NCBI RefSeq assembly: GCF_030165005.1
Contig: NZ_JASNNW010000006.1
Coordinates: forward strand, 238,007-302,006
Source: Blastococcus capsensis
GTDB taxonomy: Bacteria > Actinomycetota > Actinomycetes > Mycobacteriales > Geodermatophilaceae
Reading direction: 5' to 3'
Length of the DNA stretch: 64,000 bases
Under the pieces are notes generated by a model, which saw only the letters and a list, made by a program, of their open reading frames with translations, searched no databases and was not told where the DNA came from. The position numbers were made by a program, and so were the translations under genes. Positions 38,193 to 45,056 of the stretch are shown in pieces. Positions within the stretch are counted from its first letter, which is position 1, and the number at the start of each line of letters is the position of its first letter.

Positions 38193-38647
38193 GCGGCATC
38201 CCCCCCGCTGCCGCGGGCGACGAGCATCGACACGGCCGTGCAGACGGCCTCGCCGTCCTCGGTGGCGAGCTCCACCCGGGCGGTCAGCAGGTCGTTGCCG
38301 GCGACGCTCCGTGCGGCGTCGATGGTCGTGGTGGCGACCAGCCGGTCGCCGGCCCGGATCGGGCGGTGGTGGGCGAACTTCTGCTCCCCGTGCACCACCC
38401 GGCTGTAGTCGAGCCCCACCTCGGGATCGCCGAGCACCACGAACGCCGCTTCCAGGCTCACCACGATGGCGAACGTGGGCGGCGCCACCACGTCGGGGTG
38501 GCCCACGGCGCGGGCGGCCTCCGGGTCGCGGTGCACCGGATCGTCGGCGCCCACCGCGGCGGCGAACTCCGCGATCTTGGCGCGACCGACCTCGTAGACG
38601 GCAGAGGGCGGGTAGCTGCGCCCGACCAGTTCCCGGTCCAGCGTCAT
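38189..38647 (-). CDS. MaoC-like dehydratase, HadA type (FAS1-like N-terminal domain)
   Basis: 152-residue hot-dog protein beginning MTLDRELVGRSYPPSAVYEVGRAKI. It lacks the catalytic Asp/His motif of HadB, as the substrate-binding HadA partners do. YSRVVHGEQKFAHHRPIRAGDRL near 95-117 is typical. It follows rpmG and overlaps hadB, the rpmG-hadA-hadB order of mycobacteria. Confidence 0.85.
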   Translation of the reverse strand: MTLDRELVGRSYPPSAVYEVGRAKIAEFAAAVGADDPVHRDPEAARAVGHPDVVAPPTFAIVVSLEAAFVVLGDPEVGLDYSRVVHGEQKFAHHRPIRAGDRLVATTTIDAARSVAGNDLLTARVELATEDGEAVCTAVSMLVARGSGGDAA

Positions 38648-38678
38648 GCTCCCGCCCTCGCTCAGCAGCCGTCGACCG

Positions 38679-38843
38679 TCAGCGGGTCTCGCGGTGCAGC
38701 GTGTGCTTGCGGTCGCGCGGGCAGTACTTCTTCAGCTCGAGCCGGTCGGGGTCGTTCCGCCGGTTCTTGCGGGTGATGTAGTTGCGGTTCTTGCACTCCT
38801 GGCAGGCCAGGGTGATCTTCGGACGGACGTCGGTGGCTGCCAC
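38679..38843 (-). CDS. rpmG: 50S ribosomal protein L33
   Basis: 54 residues from the GTG at 38843, with AGGAG 7 bases upstream. The product starts [18 protein letters not shown], continues [20 protein letters not shown], and contains CQEC, a two-Cys zinc site, with only one later Cys (YCPR). The distant Cys pair is therefore CxxC plus a single Cys. First gene of the rpmG-hadA-hadB group. Confidence 0.93.
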   Translation of the reverse strand: MAATDVRPKITLACQECKNRNYITRKNRRNDPDRLELKKYCPRDRKHTLHRETR

Positions 38844-38949
38844 AGGAGCGCTCCTAGCCTTGTCGGACAGGCCCCGGAACCGGGACCTGGTGCCGCGCCG
38901 GCGAGTGCCGACACGACGACGGACCCGGAAGTGCCGGGTCCGTCGGGAG

Positions 38950-39023
38950 TAGCGGTGACCGGACTTGAACCGGTGACACAGCGATTATGAGCCGCTTGCT
39001 CTACCAGGCTGAGCTACACCGCC
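38950..39023 (-). tRNA. tRNA-Met (anticodon CAT)
   Basis: 74 bases. GGCGGTG pairs with CACCGCT (one G-T pair). Anticodon loop CTCATAA, T-loop GTTCAAGTC, discriminator A, no encoded CCA. Elongator type, because the first acceptor pair is a G-T wobble pair and not the mismatch of initiator tRNA. It lies upstream of rpmG. Confidence 0.95.
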
Positions 39024-39079
39024 GGGACGACCGTGCGGCCCGGTCTCGCGACAGGACCGGCCGGTCAGCTTACTGCCAG

Positions 39080-39152
39080 AGCCCCTTTACGGAATCGAAC
39101 CGTAGACCTTCTCCTTACCATGGAGACGCTCTGCCGACTGAGCTAAAGGGGC
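39080..39152 (-). tRNA. tRNA-Thr (anticodon GGT)
   Basis: 73 bases. GCCCCTT pairs with AAGGGGC. The anticodon stem TCTCC/GGAGA encloses ATGGTAA, and the T-loop is GTTCGATTC. No encoded CCA. The thrT-metT-rpmG order matches mycobacteria. Confidence 0.95.
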
Positions 39153-39200
39153 GTTCTCGAAGAGCCGTTGAGAACTGTACATGACGCCTTCGGCCTCCCT

Positions 39201-39341
39201 GCAGGGGCCCGCCGCGAGCCCCGCGACGTGCTGGAACGGCCCCGCGTCAGGGCCCCGCCGCCCCGAGCCCCGCGACGTGCTGGAACGGCCCCGCGTCAGG
39301 GCCCCGCCGCGAGCTCGCGAGTGGTGGTGGGGCGCGGGGTC
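39201..39341. repeat. Dispersed hairpin repeat, tandem copies 6 and 7
   Basis: A complete hairpin (arms 39289-39296 and 39332-39339, with one G-T pair) abuts the stop codon of the GGDEF-EAL gene at 39347. Next to it, 47 bases are repeated exactly (39215-39261 and 39264-39310, period 49). This gives a second left half and a remnant with GCAGGGGCCCGCCGC at 39201-39215. Confidence 0.8.
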
Positions 39342-39346
39342 CTTCT

Positions 39347-41944
39347 TCAGGTCCGGACGAACAGCCGGCGGTGGGTGGCTCCCGGCACGGCCGACCGGAC
39401 GCCCGTGCGCGCCAGCAGCCACTTCTCCAGCCGGTCCTCGGGCAGCGGCCGGCTGATCAGGAAGCCCTGCAGCTTGTCGCAGCCCATGGCCGTCAGCTGG
39501 TTGCGCGTCATCTCGTCCTCGACGCCCTCGGCGACCACGCACAGCCCGAGGTTGTGCGCCAGCTCGATGATCGAGCGGGCGATGAAGGACTCCCCCTGGC
39601 TGGTGGCCATGGTGAGCACGAAGGACTTGTCGATCTTCACTTCGTCGATCGGCAGCTGCCGCAGCTGGGACAGCGACGAGTAGCCGGTGCCGAAGTCGTC
39701 CATCGACAACCGCAGACCTAGGTCGTGGAGGTCGTCCAGGACCGAGCTCTCACGCACCTCGTCGTCGACGACGCTGCTCTCGGTGAGCTCGAGCACGAGC
39801 AGCTCGCCCGGGACGCGGTGGCGCTCCAGGGCGGCGCGCACCCGGTCGACCAGGTCCGGCTCGGCCAGCGAGCGGGCCGAGACGTTCACCGCGACCGAGA
39901 GCGCGATCCCCTGGTCCAGCCAACGGCGGCAGCGGGCGAGCGCGAGGTCGAGGACGTGGTCGGTGAGCGCCCCGATCCGGCCGATCTGCTCGGCGAGGCC
40001 GATGACGTCCTCCGGCGGCACGGCGCCGTACCGCGGATGCGTCCAGCGGACCAGCGTCTCCACCGACACGATGTCGGAGCTCTTGGCGTCGATGACCGGC
40101 TGGAAGACCACCTCGATCTGACCGTCCGCCATCGCCTGCTCCAGCTCGGTCCCCAGCTGGAGGCGGCGCAGGCTCTGCTGGTCCATGACCGGGTGGTAGC
40201 TGGCCACCCCGCCGGAGGCGCCGGCGGCGAGCAGGGCGACGTCCGCCCGCTGCATGAGCGCACCGACCTGGGTGCCGTGCACCGGCGCGGCGACGACGCC
40301 GATGGTGAGCGAGACCTCGAGATCCAGGCCGGCGACCCGGACCCGCGTGGCGGCGGCCTCGCGCAGCCGCCGCGCGGCCCGCTCTGTCTCGGCCAGGGAG
40401 AGGTCCGGCAGCAGGACCGCGAACTGCTCGCGCTCCATCCGGGCGAGCAGTGCGCGCGGCGGGGCGTGCTCGCGCAGCAGGCCGGCGGTGACCAGCAGCA
40501 GCTCGTCACTGGCCGCGTGACCGAGGGTGTCGGTGACGTCGGCGTAGTTGCCGAGGGAGGCGAGGATGAGCCCGGCGCGGGCACCGGCCGGTACCGCGGA
40601 GAGCAGCTGGTCGATCTCGGCGGCGAGTCGCTGCCGGTTCGGCAGGCCGGTGAGCCGGTCGTGGTCGGCGTCGAAGCGGATCCGGGTGAGCAGCTGCTGC
40701 TGCCGGATGGCGGCGTTGACGTGGGTGAGCATCGAGTCCAGCGCACCGCGCTCGCTGGTGCCGAAGGTGACCAGGTCGCTGCGGCGGTCGCAGACCTCCA
40801 GGTAGCCGGGCTCGCCGGCCGCCGTCGTCACCGGGGCGCCCAGCAGGTCCGAGACGCCGCGGCGGGCCAGCGCCGCGGCCTCGGACCGGTCGGCACGGGC
40901 GGCGCAGACCTGGATGACCCCGTCGGTGGAGAGGACCGCCCGGCGGCGCAGCGGGTCGTCGGGATCCCCCGGCCCGTCGTACCAGTGGGCACCGCTCTCC
41001 GTGGCGACGACGAGCCGCGGGCCCTCGTCGAGGTAGGGCGGCAGCCACAGCGCCACGCGCTCGGCGTTGAGCAGCTCGCGCACGGCCTGCACGATCTGGC
41101 GGGTGCCGGCCTCGTCGGGCCGCACCTCCTCCACCCGGCGGGCGAACTCGTAGACCTGCTGCAGCGAGTTCCCCTCGCGCGTGACCGCGGCGAACCGGCG
41201 GTAGAGCAGGACGAGAGCCACGGCGAGCGGGGCGATGATCACCCACGACCACGGGGTCGCGTGCAGGAGGAGCAGGATCGCCAGGCCGATCAGCACGGCG
41301 ACCGGCGAGACGAGGACGACGGGGACGAACAGACTGGTCCACAGAGCGCGCCCGGAGTAGCCCTGCGTCAGGACGATGGCGCCGGCCACCATCACAGCGG
41401 CGACGGCGTTCGCCGCGAACACCGCCACCAGGCACGAGACCCACGTCCACGGTTCCGTCACGTCCCCGACAGGCAGCAGTCCGAGCACGAAGACGGCCAC
41501 AGCGGTGTCGATGATCGCGACGGCCACGTTGAAGACGAGCTTGGCACGCGAGAACCGCTGGATGCCGAGCACGACGCCGACCGCGGCGGCACGCGTGACC
41601 GCGGTCCACACGCCACCGATCTCCAGCAGCGCGATGACGAACGCCAGTTCGCTGGCCGAGTTGACGAAGCTGTGGTGCCGGAACTCGATGTGGACGTTCA
41701 CCCACTCCGCGACCACCGCGGTCAGGAACACCGCGAGGAGCACCGGCACGTCCACGGAGAGCGGGCCGCGCTCGACGACCGCCACGCCGAGCGGCACCGC
41801 GATCGCCAGGGCGATCACGGCGACGCCCCAGGGGCTACGGGTCGTCACCGGTAGACGTGCAGGCTCGCGTACGTCCTGCTCGGGCACCTGCACTGGACTC
41901 CCCGGATCGATGGGCGGGCGAAGGCTAACAGCGACCTTGGTCAC
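39347..41944 (-). CDS. Membrane GGDEF-EAL protein, probably a c-di-GMP phosphodiesterase
   Basis: About 865 residues. An N-terminal membrane domain with roughly eight hydrophobic segments is followed by a GAF-like region, a GGDEF domain and a C-terminal EAL domain. The GGDEF motif reads MEREQF, so cyclase activity is unlikely. The EAL domain keeps its metal and catalytic residues: VETLVRW in place of EALxRW, ELTESSVVDD, DDFGTGYSSLSQLRQLP and KIDKSFV. I prefer the GTG at 41944, with GAAGAGG 5 bases upstream; the frame is open back to a GTG at 42013. The gene follows the GVKWGR peptide gene on the same strand. Confidence 0.85.
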   Translation of the reverse strand: MTKVAVSLRPPIDPGSPVQVPEQDVREPARLPVTTRSPWGVAVIALAIAVPLGVAVVERGPLSVDVPVLLAVFLTAVVAEWVNVHIEFRHHSFVNSASELAFVIALLEIGGVWTAVTRAAAVGVVLGIQRFSRAKLVFNVAVAIIDTAVAVFVLGLLPVGDVTEPWTWVSCLVAVFAANAVAAVMVAGAIVLTQGYSGRALWTSLFVPVVLVSPVAVLIGLAILLLLHATPWSWVIIAPLAVALVLLYRRFAAVTREGNSLQQVYEFARRVEEVRPDEAGTRQIVQAVRELLNAERVALWLPPYLDEGPRLVVATESGAHWYDGPGDPDDPLRRRAVLSTDGVIQVCAARADRSEAAALARRGVSDLLGAPVTTAAGEPGYLEVCDRRSDLVTFGTSERGALDSMLTHVNAAIRQQQLLTRIRFDADHDRLTGLPNRQRLAAEIDQLLSAVPAGARAGLILASLGNYADVTDTLGHAASDELLLVTAGLLREHAPPRALLARMEREQFAVLLPDLSLAETERAARRLREAAATRVRVAGLDLEVSLTIGVVAAPVHGTQVGALMQRADVALLAAGASGGVASYHPVMDQQSLRRLQLGTELEQAMADGQIEVVFQPVIDAKSSDIVSVETLVRWTHPRYGAVPPEDVIGLAEQIGRIGALTDHVLDLALARCRRWLDQGIALSVAVNVSARSLAEPDLVDRVRAALERHRVPGELLVLELTESSVVDDEVRESSVLDDLHDLGLRLSMDDFGTGYSSLSQLRQLPIDEVKIDKSFVLTMATSQGESFIARSIIELAHNLGLCVVAEGVEDEMTRNQLTAMGCDKLQGFLISRPLPEDRLEKWLLARTGVRSAVPGATHRRLFVRT

Positions 41945-42017
41945 CACGACCTCTTCGGACCTCGGAGAAAGGACCCGCCCGCCCATGACATCGGCGCGAC
42001 GAGCCTCTGACACGAGT

Positions 42018-42049
42018 CGGGGCAGCCACCCCTACGAGTGACTGCCCCG
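42018..42049 (-). terminator. Hairpin between the peptide gene and the GGDEF-EAL gene
   Basis: CGGGGCAG at 42018-42025 and its exact complement at 42042-42049, with a 16-base loop. It lies about 26 bases after the peptide stop, so it could terminate or attenuate transcription into the downstream gene. Confidence 0.4.
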
Positions 42050-42074
42050 CTGGCTCGACCGTCGTCGAGCGTGG

Positions 42075-42179
42075 TCAGGAGATGCCGCGGCCCCACTTGA
42101 CGCCGCGGCCCCACTTCACACCGCGACCCCACTTCACGCCTCGGGCCGACTGCGCGTCTCGCTGCATGCTGCTGTTCAT
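42075..42179 (-). CDS. Small GVKWGR-repeat peptide
   Basis: 34 residues from the ATG at 42179, with GAGGGAG 5 bases upstream. The N-terminal 12 residues are polar (MNSSMQRDAQSA). The rest is R, three perfect GVKWGR hexapeptides and GIS. The three 18-base units differ from each other only at third codon positions, which argues that the peptide is selected. Strongly basic, with no obvious signal peptide. I do not recognise the family. Regularly spaced GV-K-W motifs do occur at the ends of some actinobacterial S8 peptidases, from memory. It probably shares a transcript with the GGDEF-EAL gene. Confidence 0.6.
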   Translation of the reverse strand: MNSSMQRDAQSARGVKWGRGVKWGRGVKWGRGIS

Positions 42180-42568
42180 GGCGACTCCCTCTGAGCACGA
42201 CTGACTGGCTGTAGCGGCAGCCATCCACGCGCGGGGGCAGAGCGTCGTCGAATACGGACCGCGCGGGAGACATTCGTTCCCGTCACGGGTCGCGGCAAGC
42301 ATTCGCGCGATGACGCGCCGTCACAGTCGCCGAGTCGTGACCAGACGCAACTCTGATCACACCGTCAGTCACCCCGAGCCGTGTCGCGATAACCCGCCGA
42401 CCTCCGACTCTTGCCGTCCGACGACGGGCCATCGATGCGCGACCGGCGTCGGCGTCGTCCACAGGCTGTGCCCGGCACCGCCGGGTCGGGTGAACCGCTG
42501 TCCACACTGTCCACAGATCGTGTCCACAGGTGGTGGACAACCGTCGCCGGGTGCTTACCCTCCCGGGC
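42180..42568. other. Divergent intergenic region between the peptide gene and the tadG-like gene
   Basis: 389 bases. It contains a TGACG-CGC-CGTCA-like palindrome at 42310-42324 and a cluster of TGTCCACA motifs at 42455-42540. Promoters for the two divergent genes should lie here, but none is clear. Confidence 0.5.
42455..42540. promoter_or_regulatory. Cluster of five near-consensus DnaA-box-like 9-mers
   Basis: Compared with the actinobacterial box TTGTCCACA, there are single-mismatch matches at 42455, 42498, 42507 and 42520 on the plus strand and at 42532-42540 on the minus strand. They lie within 86 bases, directly upstream of the tadG-like gene. No dnaA or dnaN is nearby, so this is not the usual oriC setting. 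Confidence 0.45.
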
Positions 42569-43000
42569 GTGCACCCCAGTCAGGACGATAGCCAGCGCGG
42601 CTCGACGCTGCCGTTCGTGCTGGTCTGCTGGCTCGTGGCCGCCCTCATGGTGTTCGGTGCCATCGCCGCCTCCGATGCGTTCCTGGAGCAGCAGCAGGTG
42701 CAGTCGGTCTGCGACAGCGCCGCGCTGGCCGCCGCGAACCAGGCCGACGAGGCAGCCGTCTACTCCCGCGGCGTCGGGGCCGAGCTGCCCCTCACCCGCG
42801 CGGCCGCCCAGGCAGCGGTCGCCGACCAGCTCGCCGACGGCGGCACCCGGCTGGACAGCTGGTCGGCGGAGACCGACGGCGCCGAGGTGACCGTGCGCTG
42901 CACCCGGCACGTCGAGATCGCGTTCGGCTGGCTGTTCCTGGGCGGGCAGCCGCTGGAGCGCACCGCCGTCTCCAGCGCCCGCGCACCCACGCTGCCCTGA
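42569..43000 (+). CDS. TadG/TadE-like pilus-assembly-related membrane protein (orphan)
   Basis: 143 residues from the GTG at 42569, or 156 from a GTG at 42530. An N-terminal RGSTLPFVLVCWLVAALMVF segment resembles the prepilin-like TadG/Flp N-terminal domain. Then come LEQQQVQSVCDSAALAAANQAD, the characteristic helix after the anchor, and a small outside domain. No tadA-C genes are present here, so its partners must be elsewhere or absent. Confidence 0.7.
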   Translation: MHPSQDDSQRGSTLPFVLVCWLVAALMVFGAIAASDAFLEQQQVQSVCDSAALAAANQADEAAVYSRGVGAELPLTRAAAQAAVADQLADGGTRLDSWSAETDGAEVTVRCTRHVEIAFGWLFLGGQPLERTAVSSARAPTLP

Positions 43001-43015
43001 TCAGCACCGGAACGG

Positions 43016-43048
43016 CGACGGCCCCCGACCGCAGGTCGGGGGCCGTCG
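43016..43048. terminator. Bidirectional terminator between the tadG-like gene and tRNA-Tyr
   Basis: A perfect 15-bp stem (43016-43030 with 43034-43048) and 3-base loop between convergent transcription units. Confidence 0.82.
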
Positions 43049-43057
43049 TACCAGGCG

Positions 43058-43139
43058 TGGCGGGTGAAGGATTCGAACCTTCGTAGGCTAAGCCGACGGA
43101 TTTACAGTCCGCTCCCATTGGCCACTCGGGCAACCCGCC
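43058..43139 (-). tRNA. tRNA-Tyr (anticodon GTA)
   Basis: 82 bases with a class II variable arm. GGCGGGT pairs with ACCCGCC. Anticodon loop CTGTAAA, T-loop GTTCGAATC, discriminator A, no encoded CCA. Confidence 0.95.
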
Positions 43140-43243
43140 GTGTTTGGTACCGGGAGAGAGTAACAAGAGGACGGATACACGGGAGACGGGTCCCCGGCGA
43201 CGCGACCGATGCGCCGGAACCCGTCCGGCAGGAGAGGACGGAC

Positions 43244-43735
43244 ATGGCCGACGCATCCTTCGACGTCGTGAGCAAGGTCGACCGGCAGGAGGTCGACAAC
43301 GCCCTCAACCAGGCGGCCAAGGAACTTTCGCAGCGCTTCGACTTCCGGGGCACCAACGCCACCATCGCCTGGGCCGGCGAGGAGGGCGTGACCCTCCAGG
43401 CCGACACCGAGGAGCGGGTCGCGGCCGCGCTCGAGGTGTTCAAGGAGAAGCTGGTCAAGCGCAGCATCTCGCTCAAGGTCCTGGACGCCGGTGAACCGCA
43501 GGCCTCGGGGAAGAGCTACAAGATCGGCGCGACGATCAAGCAGGGCATCGAGTCCGACGTCGCGAAGAAGATCGCCAAGCTGATCCGCGACGAGGGCCCC
43601 AAGGGCGTCCAGGCGCAGATCCAGGGCGACCAGCTCCGGGTGAGCGGGAAGAAGCGCGACGACCTGCAGGCGGTGCAGCAGCTGTTGCGCGGCGCGGACC
43701 TCGACGTCGCCCTGCAGTTCGACAACTACCGCTAA
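43244..43735 (+). CDS. YajQ family nucleotide-binding protein
   Basis: 163 residues from the ATG at 43244 ([21 protein letters not shown]), with AGGAGAGG upstream; the frame to 43064 is antisense to the tRNA. Family motifs are [40 protein letters not shown] and [15 protein letters not shown]. YajQ proteins bind nucleotides, and in Xanthomonas a member binds c-di-GMP. Last conserved chromosomal gene before the accessory region. Confidence 0.93.
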   Translation: MADASFDVVSKVDRQEVDNALNQAAKELSQRFDFRGTNATIAWAGEEGVTLQADTEERVAAALEVFKEKLVKRSISLKVLDAGEPQASGKSYKIGATIKQGIESDVAKKIAKLIRDEGPKGVQAQIQGDQLRVSGKKRDDLQAVQQLLRGADLDVALQFDNYR

Positions 43736-43765
43736 TTACTCGCATCTTTGCAGGTCAGCGACTCG

Positions 43766-44884
43766 TCAGAGTCCCTCGGTCCGCAGGGAGTCCGCAGAAG
43801 CGCCCAGCGCGGCGGCCATGAGGTCGCCCGCTGCGGCGCGCGTGCGGTCCTCGGCTGTGGGCCAGAGGTGGGAGTAGACGCCGAGCGTGATCGTCGCCGA
43901 GGAGTGCCCGAGCGCCCGCTGCACGGTCACCACATCGCATCCCGACGCGATGAGCCCGCTCGCGTAGAAGTGCCGCAGGTCGTGAAGCGTGTACCCGCCC
44001 AGCCCGGCCGCCTTGCGGACCTCCCGCCACTGGTGGCCTGCCGAGTTCCGGTTCAGCGGCTGCCTGGCATTGGCGATCATCCAGTCACCCTGCTGGACTC
44101 CCGCTCGCTGCACGTGCTGGGCCAGCAGATCGACCAGCTCCGCCGGGACGTAGACCACCCGCTCGGAGCCGAACTTGGGCGCCACGACCTCGGTCGTCAC
44201 GCGGTTCTCGCCCTGCAGCTGCCGACGGACGACGATGGTCCGACGCAGGAAGTCGACGTCCTCCAGCCGCAACCCGGCCGTCTCGCCCAACCGGAGCCCG
44301 GCGAAGGCGCAGACGGCGATGAACGGCCGGAACCACACCGGTGCGACGCTGAGTGCGCGCCCGACTTCCTCGATAGCGGGGATCGTCATGGCCGCCGACG
44401 CCTTGCGCGCTCGTGGCAGCGGCACGCCAGCCGACGGGTCCGATTTGATGATCCGGTCGACAACGGCGGCCCGCAGCGCCATGTGGACGTAGTTGTATCG
44501 AGTCCGGATCGTGCTGGGGGCAAGCCCGGACGTACGGCTACTCGCCGGCTGGGACATGACCTTGACCCACTGCTGCACGTGCGAGGGCCGAATCTGGCGC
44601 ATCGGTACGTCAGCGAACGTCACCGAGTCGGCCGCCTGCTGAGCGGCAAGCGTCGTGCCGCGCTCCCATACCTGTCGGCCGGACCACGCCTTGAACCAGA
44701 CCTTGAAAGTGATCTTCCCCGCCGCCGGGTCGACATAGTCACCGGTGACTATCGCCGCGGTCTGCTCATCGAGCCACCGCTGGGCGTCGACCTTTCGCTT
44801 GAAGTGGCGAGCATGCTCCTTCCCGTTCTCGTCCCGGTATCGCGGCCGATAGGTCCCGTCGGGTCTCTTCGCGATTGACGCCAC
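43766..44884 (-). CDS. Tyrosine recombinase / phage-type integrase
   Basis: 372 residues from the GTG at 44884, with GGAGG 9 bases upstream. N-terminal AP2-like arm-binding domain (SIAKRPDGTYRPRYRDENG), SAM-like core-binding domain (about 60-160), then the catalytic domain. Catalytic residues: R198 (GLRLGE), H301 and R304 (HDLRHF), H327 (LGHSS) and Y337 (GVYSHL). All are present, so it should be active. Its 3' end faces yajQ 30 bases away, which suggests an attachment site at about 43736-43765. Confidence 0.9.
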   Translation of the reverse strand: MASIAKRPDGTYRPRYRDENGKEHARHFKRKVDAQRWLDEQTAAIVTGDYVDPAAGKITFKVWFKAWSGRQVWERGTTLAAQQAADSVTFADVPMRQIRPSHVQQWVKVMSQPASSRTSGLAPSTIRTRYNYVHMALRAAVVDRIIKSDPSAGVPLPRARKASAAMTIPAIEEVGRALSVAPVWFRPFIAVCAFAGLRLGETAGLRLEDVDFLRRTIVVRRQLQGENRVTTEVVAPKFGSERVVYVPAELVDLLAQHVQRAGVQQGDWMIANARQPLNRNSAGHQWREVRKAAGLGGYTLHDLRHFYASGLIASGCDVVTVQRALGHSSATITLGVYSHLWPTAEDRTRAAAGDLMAAALGASADSLRTEGL

Positions 44885-45056
44885 TGCTCGTCGCCTCCAT
44901 CCCCGTGAGCCCTGGGCCTCGCCGCCCACCGCAGTCTGAGCTTCGCTACTGACTGGAAAGCTGTCATCCCGAGTGCAGCCTTGTTGTCCGGCTTCCGCTC
45001 CGCCTGCCGGGAACAGCGCATACCTCCGCGTCCCTGGTAGGCGCCATGGGTGGACC

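Noticed and set aside
42455..42540. Chromosomal oriC
   Set aside because: The DnaA-like boxes are present, but dnaA, dnaN and gyr genes are absent and the boxes are each off by one base.
43058..43139. tRNA-Tyr as the integrase attachment site
   Set aside because: yajQ lies intact between the tRNA and the integrase, and I see no repeated tRNA 3' end inside the island.
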